Assembly: GCA_900759665.1 (NCBI GenBank)
Contig: CAAEWE010000007.1
Span: 1 to 64,000 of the forward strand
Length of the DNA stretch: 64,000 bases
Reading direction: 5' to 3'
DNA from: Lachnospiraceae bacterium
Lineage (GTDB): Bacteria; Bacillota; Clostridia; Lachnospirales; Lachnospiraceae
Both the position numbers and the translations under genes were made by a program. The number at the start of each line of letters is the position of its first letter. Position 1 is the first letter of the stretch. Positions 42,145 to 51,021 of this stretch are shown in pieces. The notes beneath the pieces were generated by a model. The model made no database searches. It saw only the letters and a program-made list of their open reading frames with translations, and had not been told where the DNA came from.

Positions 42145-44280
42145 TTAAACAAAGCTTGTCATCATGATACCTGCCATGATCACACTTCCTGTCATCGCAA
42201 CGGTCTCCATCCACCGTTTTTTCCCGTCCTTTAACGGAATGACCAGAAAACGGATTGAAGATAATACTCCCATAAGAGGAAATAGAATCGGCAGCAGATA
42301 TCTTCCCTGACATCCATATATATTGCCCTCTCCTACCGGAGTAAAGACAATATACATTGCAGCCGCTGCAGCACAGGCACATACAAAGGCAAGCAGCACC
42401 ACTGCAGCTTTCGGCATCCAACTGATCCTGCGGTTGATATCCCTGTCCCGGTCAAAAAACGCAGCCAGAATAAGCCATACAAATACCCAGCTTCCCAGCC
42501 ATTCCTTACGAGGAATGTACGCCGTATCCACCAGATCCAGCTTGATACTCGCCGGGGATATATATGTTTTCATAAAGGTCATTAATGTCTGCATAAAGGT
42601 CTTTGGATGATTGATAATATATTGGATCTGTGCCGCCGCATCAACAGCCTCGCCACCACGCACGTCTCCGCTGCCAAGACCGCCTCCAAATACCAGTTTC
42701 CCGATCACGGCCGCCATTCCCAATATGAGAACAACGAAAAAGCCGATATACAGATACCAGTTATTTTTTGTTTTGAATTTTGACTTCGGAAGAAACATCA
42801 AAAGTCCAAGCAATGGTACATAGACCGGCTTAACCACACTGGCGATTCCAAAGCTTCCTACTATCACGGCGAGGCTCTTCCATGTGATTACTTCCTCCGG
42901 TCTCTGGTATTCTCCGATCAGCCTTGCAAAAGAGTACGATATCAAAGCGATCAGCCAGTAATCATAATTATAATTTGCAGAAACAAATAATGCGATTGGA
43001 ACCATGGAAGCGGTTGCCATAACAACTTTGCCGGATTTCAAATGCCTCATTCCCCGATAAACAACGTATACATAAAACAATATGGATGCCATACGTCCTA
43101 ATATAATATAAATGCTTACCGGGATTCCGAGACCTCTCGCCAGAAGCAGGGTAACTGCCACCGGAAGATATACGATCACCTTATAAAGCTGTAACACTCC
43201 AATCTCACCTTCCACATATCCGTGATCTGCCTTTTTATCATCAAGAACAGCAGATAAGGTTTTGCGGTCCGAATTTCCCAGTTCCTTCATATACTGCTGA
43301 AAACAACTGTTATAATAATCATTCTCTGCAATTGACTGAACATTTCGATTGCCATGAGAAAAACATACGGCATAATTAAAATGGATCTGATCGTCCCACG
43401 ATACATTCAAATGCAGCGGAAGCAGAATTGCCAGTACTGCCCCCATCAATAATCCGCATCCCAGATATAATCTTTCAAATGACGTTTTCTTTACAATAAG
43501 ATAGCGTACCAGCATAAACATCAGAATTCCTGCCATACTGCCAAACAGATAATTTGGCATTGTCCCCTTCCAGGCAGGTTCCATCAAACGGCCTCTGGCA
43601 AAGATCCATAAAATATTCCCCGCTGCAACAGCCAGCACGCACACTCCCGCCTCTTTCCAGAAATCCCTGCTTTTCAGGGTATCACACACTTTCCCCGGCA
43701 CAAAAAACAATGTTGAGATCCAGGAATCCACCTGCGAAGTCCATGCTACCCCACCGGCAATGATAAGCAGGATGATCACACAGATGATCATTTCCACACT
43801 CAGTTTTGTCTTCTGATCTCCATCTGCTTCCAGCGTACACTGGCTGACAATTCCCGCAAGATCGAAATTCCCATCAATGGATAAAACAATACTGTCGATA
43901 TCTTTGTCCGCATATTTCACAGCATTAAAAGCCTGTCCCGCCACGATGGATGTGTCAATCTGACGCACTGCTTCTCCCGCCCGACAAAGTATCACATGTT
44001 CTACGGTGTCTGTTTCGACCGCCTGATTAAAATAAAGAATAAGCTCCCTGGAATCTTCCGGCAGTCCCGAAAGCACCATATTGTGTTCCTCCTCTGAAAC
44101 AGTATAATTAGAGCCATCCACCTGATATCCGGTAATACTGTCAATCTGAGGATTTAACTGTCCTTTTTGGTACTTGTAGATATTTAGGGAAAAATACGAA
44201 ACAATTCCCAGTAATACGACCACTATACCCAGAAATATATAATTTCTTTTAAAATTTATATCTTTTTTCTTTTTATTCAT
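42145..44280 (-). CDS. DUF2142 multi-span membrane protein
   Basis: The 711-residue protein has an N-terminal helix, an extracytoplasmic beta-rich domain (about 35-150), then about 11 helices. The LNVSWDDQIHFNYAVCFSHG segment near residue 290 matches the conserved acidic loop of DUF2142 proteins, which have a GT-C-like layout. The family occurs in Gram-positive glycan clusters but lacks a proven function; a role as lipid-linked sugar transferase or polymerase is an inference. It is the first gene of the long operon, directly behind the promoter at 44315-44343. Confidence 0.83.
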   Translation of the reverse strand: MNKKKKDINFKRNYIFLGIVVVLLGIVSYFSLNIYKYQKGQLNPQIDSITGYQVDGSNYTVSEEEHNMVLSGLPEDSRELILYFNQAVETDTVEHVILCRAGEAVRQIDTSIVAGQAFNAVKYADKDIDSIVLSIDGNFDLAGIVSQCTLEADGDQKTKLSVEMIICVIILLIIAGGVAWTSQVDSWISTLFFVPGKVCDTLKSRDFWKEAGVCVLAVAAGNILWIFARGRLMEPAWKGTMPNYLFGSMAGILMFMLVRYLIVKKTSFERLYLGCGLLMGAVLAILLPLHLNVSWDDQIHFNYAVCFSHGNRNVQSIAENDYYNSCFQQYMKELGNSDRKTLSAVLDDKKADHGYVEGEIGVLQLYKVIVYLPVAVTLLLARGLGIPVSIYIILGRMASILFYVYVVYRGMRHLKSGKVVMATASMVPIALFVSANYNYDYWLIALISYSFARLIGEYQRPEEVITWKSLAVIVGSFGIASVVKPVYVPLLGLLMFLPKSKFKTKNNWYLYIGFFVVLILGMAAVIGKLVFGGGLGSGDVRGGEAVDAAAQIQYIINHPKTFMQTLMTFMKTYISPASIKLDLVDTAYIPRKEWLGSWVFVWLILAAFFDRDRDINRRISWMPKAAVVLLAFVCACAAAAAMYIVFTPVGEGNIYGCQGRYLLPILFPLMGVLSSIRFLVIPLKDGKKRWMETVAMTGSVIMAGIMMTSFV

Positions 44281-44314
44281 GAAACAGTCCTCGCTATTGT
44301 ATATTCAATGTTTA

Positions 44315-44343
44315 ATTATACACCAAAGAATCCTCATTTTCAA
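44315..44343 (-). promoter_or_regulatory. Strong predicted sigma-A promoter for the main glycan operon
   Basis: -35 TTGAAA (44338-44343), 17-nt spacer, perfect -10 TATAAT (44315-44320), minus strand. The -35 box directly follows the truA stop codon (44344-44346). The DUF2142 start codon is 34 nt downstream of the -10. Seventeen genes follow without a clear terminator. Confidence 0.8.
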
Positions 44344-45258
44344 CTAATCGGGCATGCTCTCCCCATATGCGATCTCCACCAGCCGAAGTCCTCTCGCCGG
44401 TGCCGTCGGCCCCGCTTTTGCCCGGTCGCAGGCAGCAATGATCCCTTCGATCTCCTCCGGCCGGATGTGCCCTCTGCCAACTTCTACCAGAGTGCCGGCA
44501 ATAATCCGCACCATATTGTAGAGGAAGCCGTTTCCCCGGACACGGATGGTCAGAAGGCGTTCCGGCGCTTGCTGTATCTGCGGTCCCTGCAGCCTCGCTT
44601 TGTCCGGCTGCAATTCTATCGTCTCTGACTGCGTCCGTTGACTGCGCTGCGCCTCTGTCCGCCCGTTGCTTCCCAGCGGCTGCTCCAGCACCTCCAGGCT
44701 GTAGATTGTCCGCACCGTGGTCTGCACCTGTGCTCCCGCCGCACAGAAGGAAGCAAAATCATGCTCTCCCAGGAATGCCTGACATGCCTTTCGCATGGCA
44801 TCCAGATCCAGATCTCCATACAGGAAATATGCGGTGTTGCGGTAAGCCGGCAAAGGAAAGGTACGATTTAAGATATCGTATTCATATGTTTTGCGGCAGT
44901 CGCAGTGTCTCGGATGGAAGTCATCTGCTACCTGTACAGAGGACTGGATCACGATATCCTCCGGCAGCCGCTGATTGAGCGCATAGGAAAACTTTTCCGC
45001 CGGGATCCGGGATGCCGTATCAAAAACCGCTACATTGCCCAGGGCATGGACACCGGCATCCGTCCGGCTGGCACCGGTTACTTGAATCTCCTCACCGGTA
45101 AGCTGTGTTAAAACACGGTTTAATTCTCCCTCGATTGTTGCGGCATTGGACTGCACCTGCCAGCCGTGATAATTTGTTCCATCATAAGCAACCCGCAGAA
45201 GAATCCTGCGGGTTGCTTGCGGATTTCCGGTCATTTTGTCTGAACTCCCTGACACCAT
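44344..45258 (-). CDS. truA: tRNA pseudouridine synthase A with an unusual insertion
   Basis: The enzyme modifies U38-U40 in tRNA anticodon stems. The start at 45258 (304 residues) has GGAGG 8 nt upstream. Catalytic Asp67 lies in GASRTDAGVHA, and the conserved RGNGFLYNMVRIIAGTLVEVG motif is at about residues 241-261. Usual TruA proteins have about 245-265 residues. The excess is partly a 15-residue N-terminal leader and mainly a polar Gln/Arg-rich insert at about residues 195-234 between two core strands. The core is intact, so the enzyme is probably active. It is the last gene of the ecf-truA group; the glycan operon starts right after it. Confidence 0.93.
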   Translation of the reverse strand: MVSGSSDKMTGNPQATRRILLRVAYDGTNYHGWQVQSNAATIEGELNRVLTQLTGEEIQVTGASRTDAGVHALGNVAVFDTASRIPAEKFSYALNQRLPEDIVIQSSVQVADDFHPRHCDCRKTYEYDILNRTFPLPAYRNTAYFLYGDLDLDAMRKACQAFLGEHDFASFCAAGAQVQTTVRTIYSLEVLEQPLGSNGRTEAQRSQRTQSETIELQPDKARLQGPQIQQAPERLLTIRVRGNGFLYNMVRIIAGTLVEVGRGHIRPEEIEGIIAACDRAKAGPTAPARGLRLVEIAYGESMPD

Positions 45259-45379
45259 CTGATTCGTCCTCCTGATAACCATTTTCATTCCGGTTCCTGC
45301 AGCCCCCGGGCTGCAGGAACAAAATTTTCCGCCTTTGTCTTTCGTCTCTGCTCCGGACTTTCTATTCTATGGATCAATA

Positions 45380-46186
45380 CTAAATTGCCACAACCCTCGT
45401 TACCATAACCAGCAGCACCAGATAAACCGACAGCACCCCATAGCCCTTATAATCTCTGCCATGGTACTTGAGTGGCTTCATCTTCGTCCTTCCGGCACCG
45501 CCGTTATAGCAGCGGGCATCCATAGCATAGGCAAGCTCATTAGCACGCCTTGTGGCAGACACAAATAACGGCACCAGAAGCGGGATCATACCACGCAGCC
45601 GGTGCATCAGATTTCCTGACTCAAAATCGGCACCTCTGGACATCTGTGCTTTCATGATCTTGTCCGTTTCCTCCAGCAGGATCGGTATAAAACGCAGGGC
45701 AATGCTCATCATCATGGCAACCTCATGAACCGGTGCCCCCAAACGCTTTAGCGGTCCCAGCAGATGCTCCATGGCATCAGTCAGCTGATTCGGCGTGGTG
45801 GTCAGCGTAAGCAGCGATGATCCAATGATCAGCAAGATCAGACGCAGTGCCATAAAGATACATTTATAAATCCCCTCTTTGGTGAGATTCAAGATACCAA
45901 ACCGCCATATGGTTTCTCCCGGTGTCCACAAAAGATTTAATGCCGCAGTAAAGATCAACAGAAACAGAATTGGCTTCAATCCCTTGATCACATAACGAAA
46001 CGGCACCTTGGACAGCTTCAGCACCAGTACGAAGAACAGTCCCGCCACCAGAAAACCTATGACATAACGAAAACAGAATAGGGAGATGAGATAAACCAGC
46101 ACTCCCACGACCTTCAATCTCGGATCCAGCTTATGGATCAGGGATTCCCCCTGATAATACTGGCCTATGGTGATGTCTCTGATCAT
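45380..46186 (-). CDS. ecfT: Energy-coupling factor transporter membrane subunit EcfT
   Basis: The 268-residue protein begins ITIGQYYQGESLIHKLDPRLKVVG, typical of EcfT. It has 5-6 membrane helices, and the coupling-helix motifs occur as AQMSRGADF (Ala-Arg-Gly type) near residue 185 and a second YAMDARCYN near residue 223. EcfT links the two ATPases to exchangeable substrate-binding (S) proteins for vitamins and metals. Its start overlaps the ecfA2 stop by 4 nt (ATGA). Confidence 0.95.
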   Translation of the reverse strand: MIRDITIGQYYQGESLIHKLDPRLKVVGVLVYLISLFCFRYVIGFLVAGLFFVLVLKLSKVPFRYVIKGLKPILFLLIFTAALNLLWTPGETIWRFGILNLTKEGIYKCIFMALRLILLIIGSSLLTLTTTPNQLTDAMEHLLGPLKRLGAPVHEVAMMMSIALRFIPILLEETDKIMKAQMSRGADFESGNLMHRLRGMIPLLVPLFVSATRRANELAYAMDARCYNGGAGRTKMKPLKYHGRDYKGYGVLSVYLVLLVMVTRVVAI

Positions 46187-47037
46187 GACTGCCTCCTCAA
46201 ATAATCTGCGATATTTTGTGCTGCCTGCTCCGGCGTGATCCCATTGACGTCAAGATCCATGCCTCTGTCCCGCAATTCATATAATATGTTGGTAGACTGC
46301 GGCACATCCAGACCAATCTCCCGAAGCTCTTTCCGATAACGGAATACCTTTTCCGGTGCTCCATCCAGTACAAGTTCTCCCTGATTCATCACCAGGATCC
46401 GCTCCGCATAACGTGCCACATCATCCATACTATGAGAAACCAATATTATCGCAATATTTCTTTCCCGGTGAAGCTTCTGCAGCAGCTCCAGAATCTCCGT
46501 GCGTCCCGCCGGATCAAGACCTGCTGTGGGTTCGTCCAGGATCAGCGCCTCCGGCTGCATGGCAAGTACACCTGCGATCGCCACACGTCTTTTCTGCCCT
46601 CCGGAAAGGGCAAAGGGTGCCACATCCAGCAGATCATCACTGATGCCTACCTGCTTTAAGGCATCAAAGGAACGCTTCTCGATCTCCAGATTCGTCAGTC
46701 CCAGATTTCTCGGTCCAAATTCCACATCCTTGATCACGGAAACCTCAAACAACTGATGCTCCGGATACTGAAAAACCAGGCCTACCTTCTGGCGAAGCTC
46801 CTTTTTGGAAAATCCATCCCCCTGAATATCCTGCTCATTATAAAGGATCTGACCGGAGGACGGTTTTTCCAGACCGTTTAACAGCTGTGTCAAAGTAGAC
46901 TTTCCGGAACCCGTATGACCGACAATTCCCACAAACTCATTATCATGAAGCGTCAGATTTATATTTTTTAATGCCCATTTTTCCTGCCCGGTTCCCTCTC
47001 CATAAATGTAATTCACATTTTCCAGCCGAATCGACAT
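46183..47037 (-). CDS. ecfA2: Energy-coupling factor transporter ATPase EcfA2
   Basis: The 284-residue ABC ATPase has Walker A GHTGSGKST near residue 38, Q-loop FQYPEHQLFE, signature ALSGGQKRRVA near residue 140, Walker B ALILDEPTAGLDP and H-loop VSHSMDD. A C-terminal extension of about 50 residues is characteristic of EcfA. The ATG at 47037 is preferred over 47043 for RBS spacing. It forms a heterodimer with EcfA1, encoded just upstream (20 nt). Confidence 0.95.
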   Translation of the reverse strand: MSIRLENVNYIYGEGTGQEKWALKNINLTLHDNEFVGIVGHTGSGKSTLTQLLNGLEKPSSGQILYNEQDIQGDGFSKKELRQKVGLVFQYPEHQLFEVSVIKDVEFGPRNLGLTNLEIEKRSFDALKQVGISDDLLDVAPFALSGGQKRRVAIAGVLAMQPEALILDEPTAGLDPAGRTEILELLQKLHRERNIAIILVSHSMDDVARYAERILVMNQGELVLDGAPEKVFRYRKELREIGLDVPQSTNILYELRDRGMDLDVNGITPEQAAQNIADYLRRQS

Positions 47038-47057
47038 GTTCATTCACCTTTCTATCG

Positions 47058-47915
47058 TTAGATCCACAATTTTTCCAATGCGTCCACAAGCTCCTTCTGA
47101 TCCAGAATATCCTCCGGCAGGGAAATCCCTTTCTCCCGGAGCAGCATTGCAACCTTTACTGCTTCCGGCACGGCCAGCCGGTGCTCCTCCAGCTCATGAC
47201 TTCTGGCAAAAATTTCCCGCGGTGAGCCTTCCATCACAACCTTGCCGCTGTCCATGACATAGACATAGTCGGCTCCTGTAACCTCTTCCATATAATGAGT
47301 AATGACGATCACAGTAATCTTTTCCACCCGGTTGATCCGGCTGATGGTGTCAATGACCGCCTTCCTTCCGCCCGGATCCAACATTGCCGTTGACTCATCG
47401 AGAATAATACACTTCGGCTTCATCGCAAGGATACCGGCAATCGCCACCCGCTGTTTCTGTCCTCCGGAAAGCTTATTGGGCGAGTTTTTACGATAGGCAT
47501 ACATGCCCACATTTTTTAGAGCCTCTTCCATTCTCTTCCATATCTCATCCGTGGGAACACCGATATTTTCGGGTCCAAATCCCACATCCTCCTCCACCAC
47601 ATTGGAAATGATCTGGTTGTCCGGATTCTGAAATACCATCCCCACGGTCTTGCGGATGTCCAGATCCTTTGTATGATCTCCGCACTCCATGCCACCTACA
47701 TACAAAGTTCCCTCCGTCGGAGTTAAAAGAGCATTTAAGTGCTTGGCAAATGTGGATTTGCCGGAACCGTTTGCTCCCAGTACCGCAATAAAGTCTCCTT
47801 CCTTCACCTGAAGAGTCACTCCATCCAGTGCCCGGTTGATCCCAGTAACATTTCCCTCTTCATCCCTCCGGGAATACTCATGTACTAAATTCGTTGCATC
47901 AATGATCGGCTGCAT
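47058..47915 (-). CDS. ecfA1: Energy-coupling factor transporter ATPase EcfA1
   Basis: The 285-residue ABC ATPase starts at 47915 (GTGAGGA upstream). Walker A is GANGSGKST near residue 43, Q-loop FQNPDNQIISNVVEEDVGFGPEN is typical of EcfA1, signature is KLSGGQKQRVA, Walker B CIILDESTAMLDP. Together with ecfA2 and ecfT it makes the shared ECF module. It follows rplQ after a terminator hairpin, as in many Firmicutes. Confidence 0.95.
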   Translation of the reverse strand: MQPIIDATNLVHEYSRRDEEGNVTGINRALDGVTLQVKEGDFIAVLGANGSGKSTFAKHLNALLTPTEGTLYVGGMECGDHTKDLDIRKTVGMVFQNPDNQIISNVVEEDVGFGPENIGVPTDEIWKRMEEALKNVGMYAYRKNSPNKLSGGQKQRVAIAGILAMKPKCIILDESTAMLDPGGRKAVIDTISRINRVEKITVIVITHYMEEVTGADYVYVMDSGKVVMEGSPREIFARSHELEEHRLAVPEAVKVAMLLREKGISLPEDILDQKELVDALEKLWI

Positions 47916-47963
47916 GTCCTCACCTTTCCTGTATCGTTCGCAATTTCTACTGAGACAACTTTT

Positions 47964-47995
47964 AAAACAAAAGGCGTGCACATATCATGCACGCC
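47964..47995 (-). terminator. Terminator between rplQ and ecfA1
   Basis: GGCGTGCA/TGCACGCC arms (47973-47980 and 47988-47995) form an 8-bp GC stem, with TTTTGTTTT following on the minus strand. It lies 20 nt past the rplQ stop and likely ends or attenuates the alpha operon before ecfA1. Confidence 0.8.
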
Positions 47996-48015
47996 CTCTA
48001 TTTTCAAAGATTCAA

Positions 48016-48558
48016 TTATACCAGCTCGATGAGTACCTGCATAGCAGCATCTCCCTTACGCTGACCAATCTTCACGATACGAGTGTAACCACCATTGCCG
48101 TTACGCTCAGCATACTTTGGTCCCAGCTCATCCAGTACGATGTTGGAAACATCAACTGTCTTTGTGCCATTCTTACGGCCCTGAGCATCTGCAGGAACCT
48201 CTGTGATCTTGTACAGAGTCTTCTGCATCTGACGTCTTGCGTGAAGTCTGGAAGGCTGATCCTTTTTAATCTCCTTCTCAACATTGTCATAAACAGTTAC
48301 TTTCTTACCGTCTACAACCTCTTTTACTCTCTTACCATCTTTATCCTTACGTGCTACCTTAGCAGTAACAGTTACGGTATCGAAGTTATTGCACTCCTTG
48401 ATTCCCAGTGCAATGATTCCCTCTGCGATCTTGCGGATTTCCTTTGCCTTAGCCTCTGTAGTAATAATCTTTCCGTAGTAAAGCAGATCTGTTACCTGAT
48501 TACGAAGCAACGCTTTTCTCTGGCTGGAAGTTCTTCCAAGTTTTCTATAGCCTGCCAT
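48016..48558 (-). CDS. rplQ: Ribosomal protein L17 with an internal insert
   Basis: The 180-residue product is longer than the usual 113-125. The N-terminal GYRKLGRTSSQRKALLRNQVTDLL and the C-terminal GGYTRIVKIGQRKGDAAMQVLIELV match L17. A Lys/Val-rich insert of about 45 residues (about 54-100) separates the conserved IIALGI helix from SRLHARRQ. L17 lies near the exit tunnel of the large subunit, so the insert probably projects from the surface. It follows rpoA by 11 nt at the end of the alpha operon. Confidence 0.96.
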   Translation of the reverse strand: MAGYRKLGRTSSQRKALLRNQVTDLLYYGKIITTEAKAKEIRKIAEGIIALGIKECNNFDTVTVTAKVARKDKDGKRVKEVVDGKKVTVYDNVEKEIKKDQPSRLHARRQMQKTLYKITEVPADAQGRKNGTKTVDVSNIVLDELGPKYAERNGNGGYTRIVKIGQRKGDAAMQVLIELV

Positions 48559-48569
48559 TTGCTTACCTC

Positions 48570-49532
48570 CTAATTATCCTCTCCTAAATTCAGAGAAAGA
48601 CCTAATTCATTTAACTTTGCTAAAACCTCGTCCAAAGACTTACGTCCAAGGTTTCTTACTTTCATCATGTCCTCTGATGTACGGTTACACAGTTCCTCAA
48701 CTGTATTGATACCTGCTCTCTTCAAGCAGTTGTATGAACGAACGGAAAGCTCCAGTTCGTCGATGTTCATCTCGAGAACTTTCTCCTTGTCATCTTCCTC
48801 AGATGGTGCAATGATCACTGCCTTCTTTGCATTCTCTGAAAGGTTGATGAATGAGTTCAAATGAACGCTGAGCACCTTTGCTGCCAGACTGACAGCATCG
48901 CTTGGCTCGATCGTTCCGTTTGTGAATATCTCAAGTGTCAGCTTATCATAATCTGTAATCTGACCAACACGAGTATTTTCAATCTGAATATTTACTCTCT
49001 CTACCGGAGTGAAGATAGAGTCAATGGCGATCACATTGATCGGCAGGTCATCTCTCTTATTCTTGTCAGAGCTGACATAACCACGTCCATTGACAATCGT
49101 CATCTCGATGTAGAGCTTGCAGTCAGGACCACCACTGAGTGTAGCGATTACCTGATCAGGGTTCACGATCTCGATATCGGAATCTACCTGAATATCTGCT
49201 GCTGTAACTACGCCTTCGCCGGAAGCCTCGATATATGCTGTCTTAACTTCATCGGAGTCGCTGTTGTTTTTGATTGCTAAACTCTTGATGTTCATGATGA
49301 TCTCTGTCACATCTTCCTTTACTCCAGGGATAGAACTGAACTCATGAACGACGCCATCAATCTTAATATGACTAACAGCTGTACCCGGCAATGATGAAAG
49401 CATAATTCTTCTGAGAGAATTACCCAAAGTCGTACCGTACCCTCTTTCCAGAGGTTCTACAACAAAACGTCCATATTTCTTATCTTCTGAAATCTCAACA
49501 ATCTCAATATTTGGTTCTTTAAAATCAAGCAC
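48570..49532 (-). CDS. rpoA: RNA polymerase alpha subunit
   Basis: The 320-residue protein has an N-terminal dimerisation domain (about 1-230), with the ERGYGTTLGNSLRRIMLSSLPG signature, and a C-terminal domain (about 250-315) with LELSVRSYNCLKRAGINTVEEL and VRNLGRKSLDEV helix-hairpin-helix elements for UP-element and activator contact. The start is GTG at 49532, with GGAGGG upstream. Sits between rpsD and rplQ as in other Firmicutes. Confidence 0.98.
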   Translation of the reverse strand: MLDFKEPNIEIVEISEDKKYGRFVVEPLERGYGTTLGNSLRRIMLSSLPGTAVSHIKIDGVVHEFSSIPGVKEDVTEIIMNIKSLAIKNNSDSDEVKTAYIEASGEGVVTAADIQVDSDIEIVNPDQVIATLSGGPDCKLYIEMTIVNGRGYVSSDKNKRDDLPINVIAIDSIFTPVERVNIQIENTRVGQITDYDKLTLEIFTNGTIEPSDAVSLAAKVLSVHLNSFINLSENAKKAVIIAPSEEDDKEKVLEMNIDELELSVRSYNCLKRAGINTVEELCNRTSEDMMKVRNLGRKSLDEVLAKLNELGLSLNLGEDN

Positions 49533-49577
49533 TCCAGGACCCTCCTTTTGGGTTTATGCTCACATGCTATCCGGTTA

Positions 49578-50171
49578 TTACTTAGAATATAACTCGACGA
49601 TAAGCACTTCATTTACAGGAACATCAATCTGCTCTCTTGTAGGAATTTCCTTAACCGTACCAGTCAGAGTCTCATGATCAGCCTCAAGCCAGTCAGGGAT
49701 CAGTCTGCCCTCGGTTGTCTCCAGAACATCTTTATATCTCTGGTATCCCTTAACCTTTTCCTTGATCTCGATCTTGTCACCCGGCTTAACGGTATAAGAT
49801 GGAATATTTACGCACTTTCCATTTACAAGTACATGCTTGTGACCAACGATCTGACGAGCCTCTTTTCTGGTACGTGCATATCCCATACGGAATACTACGT
49901 TGTCCAGTCTCTGCTCAAGGAGAATCATAAGGTTCTCACCGGTTGTACCGTATTTTAACTTCTGTGCCTTTGCAAAATTGTTACGGAATGGTTTCTCAAG
50001 AACACCGTAGATAAATTTTGCTTTCTGCTTCTCTTTTAACTGTAATGCATACTCACTTGGCTTTCTGCCAGTGCGAACATTTCTCTTAGACTTCTTATCA
50101 AGTCCCATGTATGCAGGCTCAATACCAAGAGCTCTACATCTCTTCAGTACAGGCGTCATATCTCTTGCCAT
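49578..50171 (-). CDS. rpsD: Ribosomal protein S4
   Basis: The 197-residue small-subunit assembly protein has MARDMTPVLKRCRALGIEP at its start and an S4 RNA-binding domain at about residues 90-150 (RLDNVVFRMGYARTRKEARQIVGHKHVLVNG). No N-terminal zinc Cys quartet is visible. S4 is a known autoregulator in both E. coli (alpha operon) and B. subtilis (rpsD). Here rpsD sits inside the alpha operon between rpsK and rpoA. RBS is AGGAGG. Confidence 0.98.
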   Translation of the reverse strand: MARDMTPVLKRCRALGIEPAYMGLDKKSKRNVRTGRKPSEYALQLKEKQKAKFIYGVLEKPFRNNFAKAQKLKYGTTGENLMILLEQRLDNVVFRMGYARTRKEARQIVGHKHVLVNGKCVNIPSYTVKPGDKIEIKEKVKGYQRYKDVLETTEGRLIPDWLEADHETLTGTVKEIPTREQIDVPVNEVLIVELYSK

Positions 50172-50202
50172 TTCTATATCCTCCTAATCTGGTAATCATT
50201 GA

Positions 50203-50598
50203 TTAAACACGACGACGCTTCGGTGGGCGGCATCCATTATGTGGTACAGGTGTTACGTCTCTGATGCTTGTTACATCAATACCGCATGCCTGCAGTGCAC
50301 GAATTGCTGCCTCACGGCCTGAACCAGGCCCCTTAACCATAACGTCAACAGAGGTCAAACCATGTGGCAGAGCCGCTTTTGCTGCTGTCTCTGCAGCCAT
50401 CTGAGCTGCATATGGAGTTGACTTCTTGGATCCTCTGAATCCTAATCCGCCTGCGCTTGCCCAGGAAATAGCATTTCCTTCTGAATCTGTAAGCGTAACG
50501 ATTGTATTATTAAAGGAAGACTGAATGTGTGCCTGTCCATGTCCGACATTCTTCTTGACACGCTTCTTTGTTGCCTTCTTTGTTGCTACTTTAGCCAT
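50203..50598 (-). CDS. rpsK: Ribosomal protein S11
   Basis: The 131-residue product starts at 50598 with GGAGGG 7 nt upstream. A basic Lys-rich N-terminal tail precedes the conserved GQAHIQSSFNNTIVTLTD. The C-terminus carries PVPHNGCRPPKRRRV, the decoding-platform loop. It lies between rpsM and rpsD in the alpha operon. Confidence 0.98.
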   Translation of the reverse strand: MAKVATKKATKKRVKKNVGHGQAHIQSSFNNTIVTLTDSEGNAISWASAGGLGFRGSKKSTPYAAQMAAETAAKAALPHGLTSVDVMVKGPGSGREAAIRALQACGIDVTSIRDVTPVPHNGCRPPKRRRV

Positions 50599-50652
50599 TA
50601 TCAAACCCTCCTAGTTAGATTTTGGTAGAGTGTCTAACTGTTCCTACCTAAA

Positions 50653-51021
50653 TTACTTTTTCTTATTAGCGACAGTACGCTTAGGACCCTTACGAGTTCT
50701 GGCATTTGTCTTTGTCTTCTGTCCACGAACCGGCAGACCCTTTCTATGACGAATACCTCTGTAACATCCGATTTCCTGTAATCTCTTGATGTTCATAGCG
50801 ATCTCTCTACGAAGATCACCCTCTACTGTCTGTGTCTCATCGATGACATCACGGATACGGGATACTTCCTCGTCCGTAAGATCCTTGACACGAGTGTCAG
50901 GATTGACATTAGCTTCTGCCAAAATACGCTTAGAGCTTGCAAGTCCGATACCGTAAATATAGGTAAGACCGATCTCTACACGCTTCTCTCTTGGTAAATC
51001 TACACCACTAATACGAGCCAT
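50653..51021 (-). CDS. rpsM: Ribosomal protein S13
   Basis: The 122-residue protein has MARISGVDLPREKRVEIGLTYIYGIG and the C-terminal GLPVRGQKTKTNARTRKGP tail that reaches the P-site tRNA and subunit bridge. It is the first gene downstream of the 413-nt gene-free region and of a predicted promoter, so it probably leads its own transcript. RBS is GGAGG. Confidence 0.98.
   Translation of the reverse strand: MARISGVDLPREKRVEIGLTYIYGIGLASSKRILAEANVNPDTRVKDLTDEEVSRIRDVIDETQTVEGDLRREIAMNIKRLQEIGCYRGIRHRKGLPVRGQKTKTNARTRKGPKRTVANKKK

Noticed and set aside
44560..44700. Insertion in truA considered as an intein or mobile sequence.
   Set aside because: It is only about 40 residues, in frame, without splicing motifs or terminal repeats.
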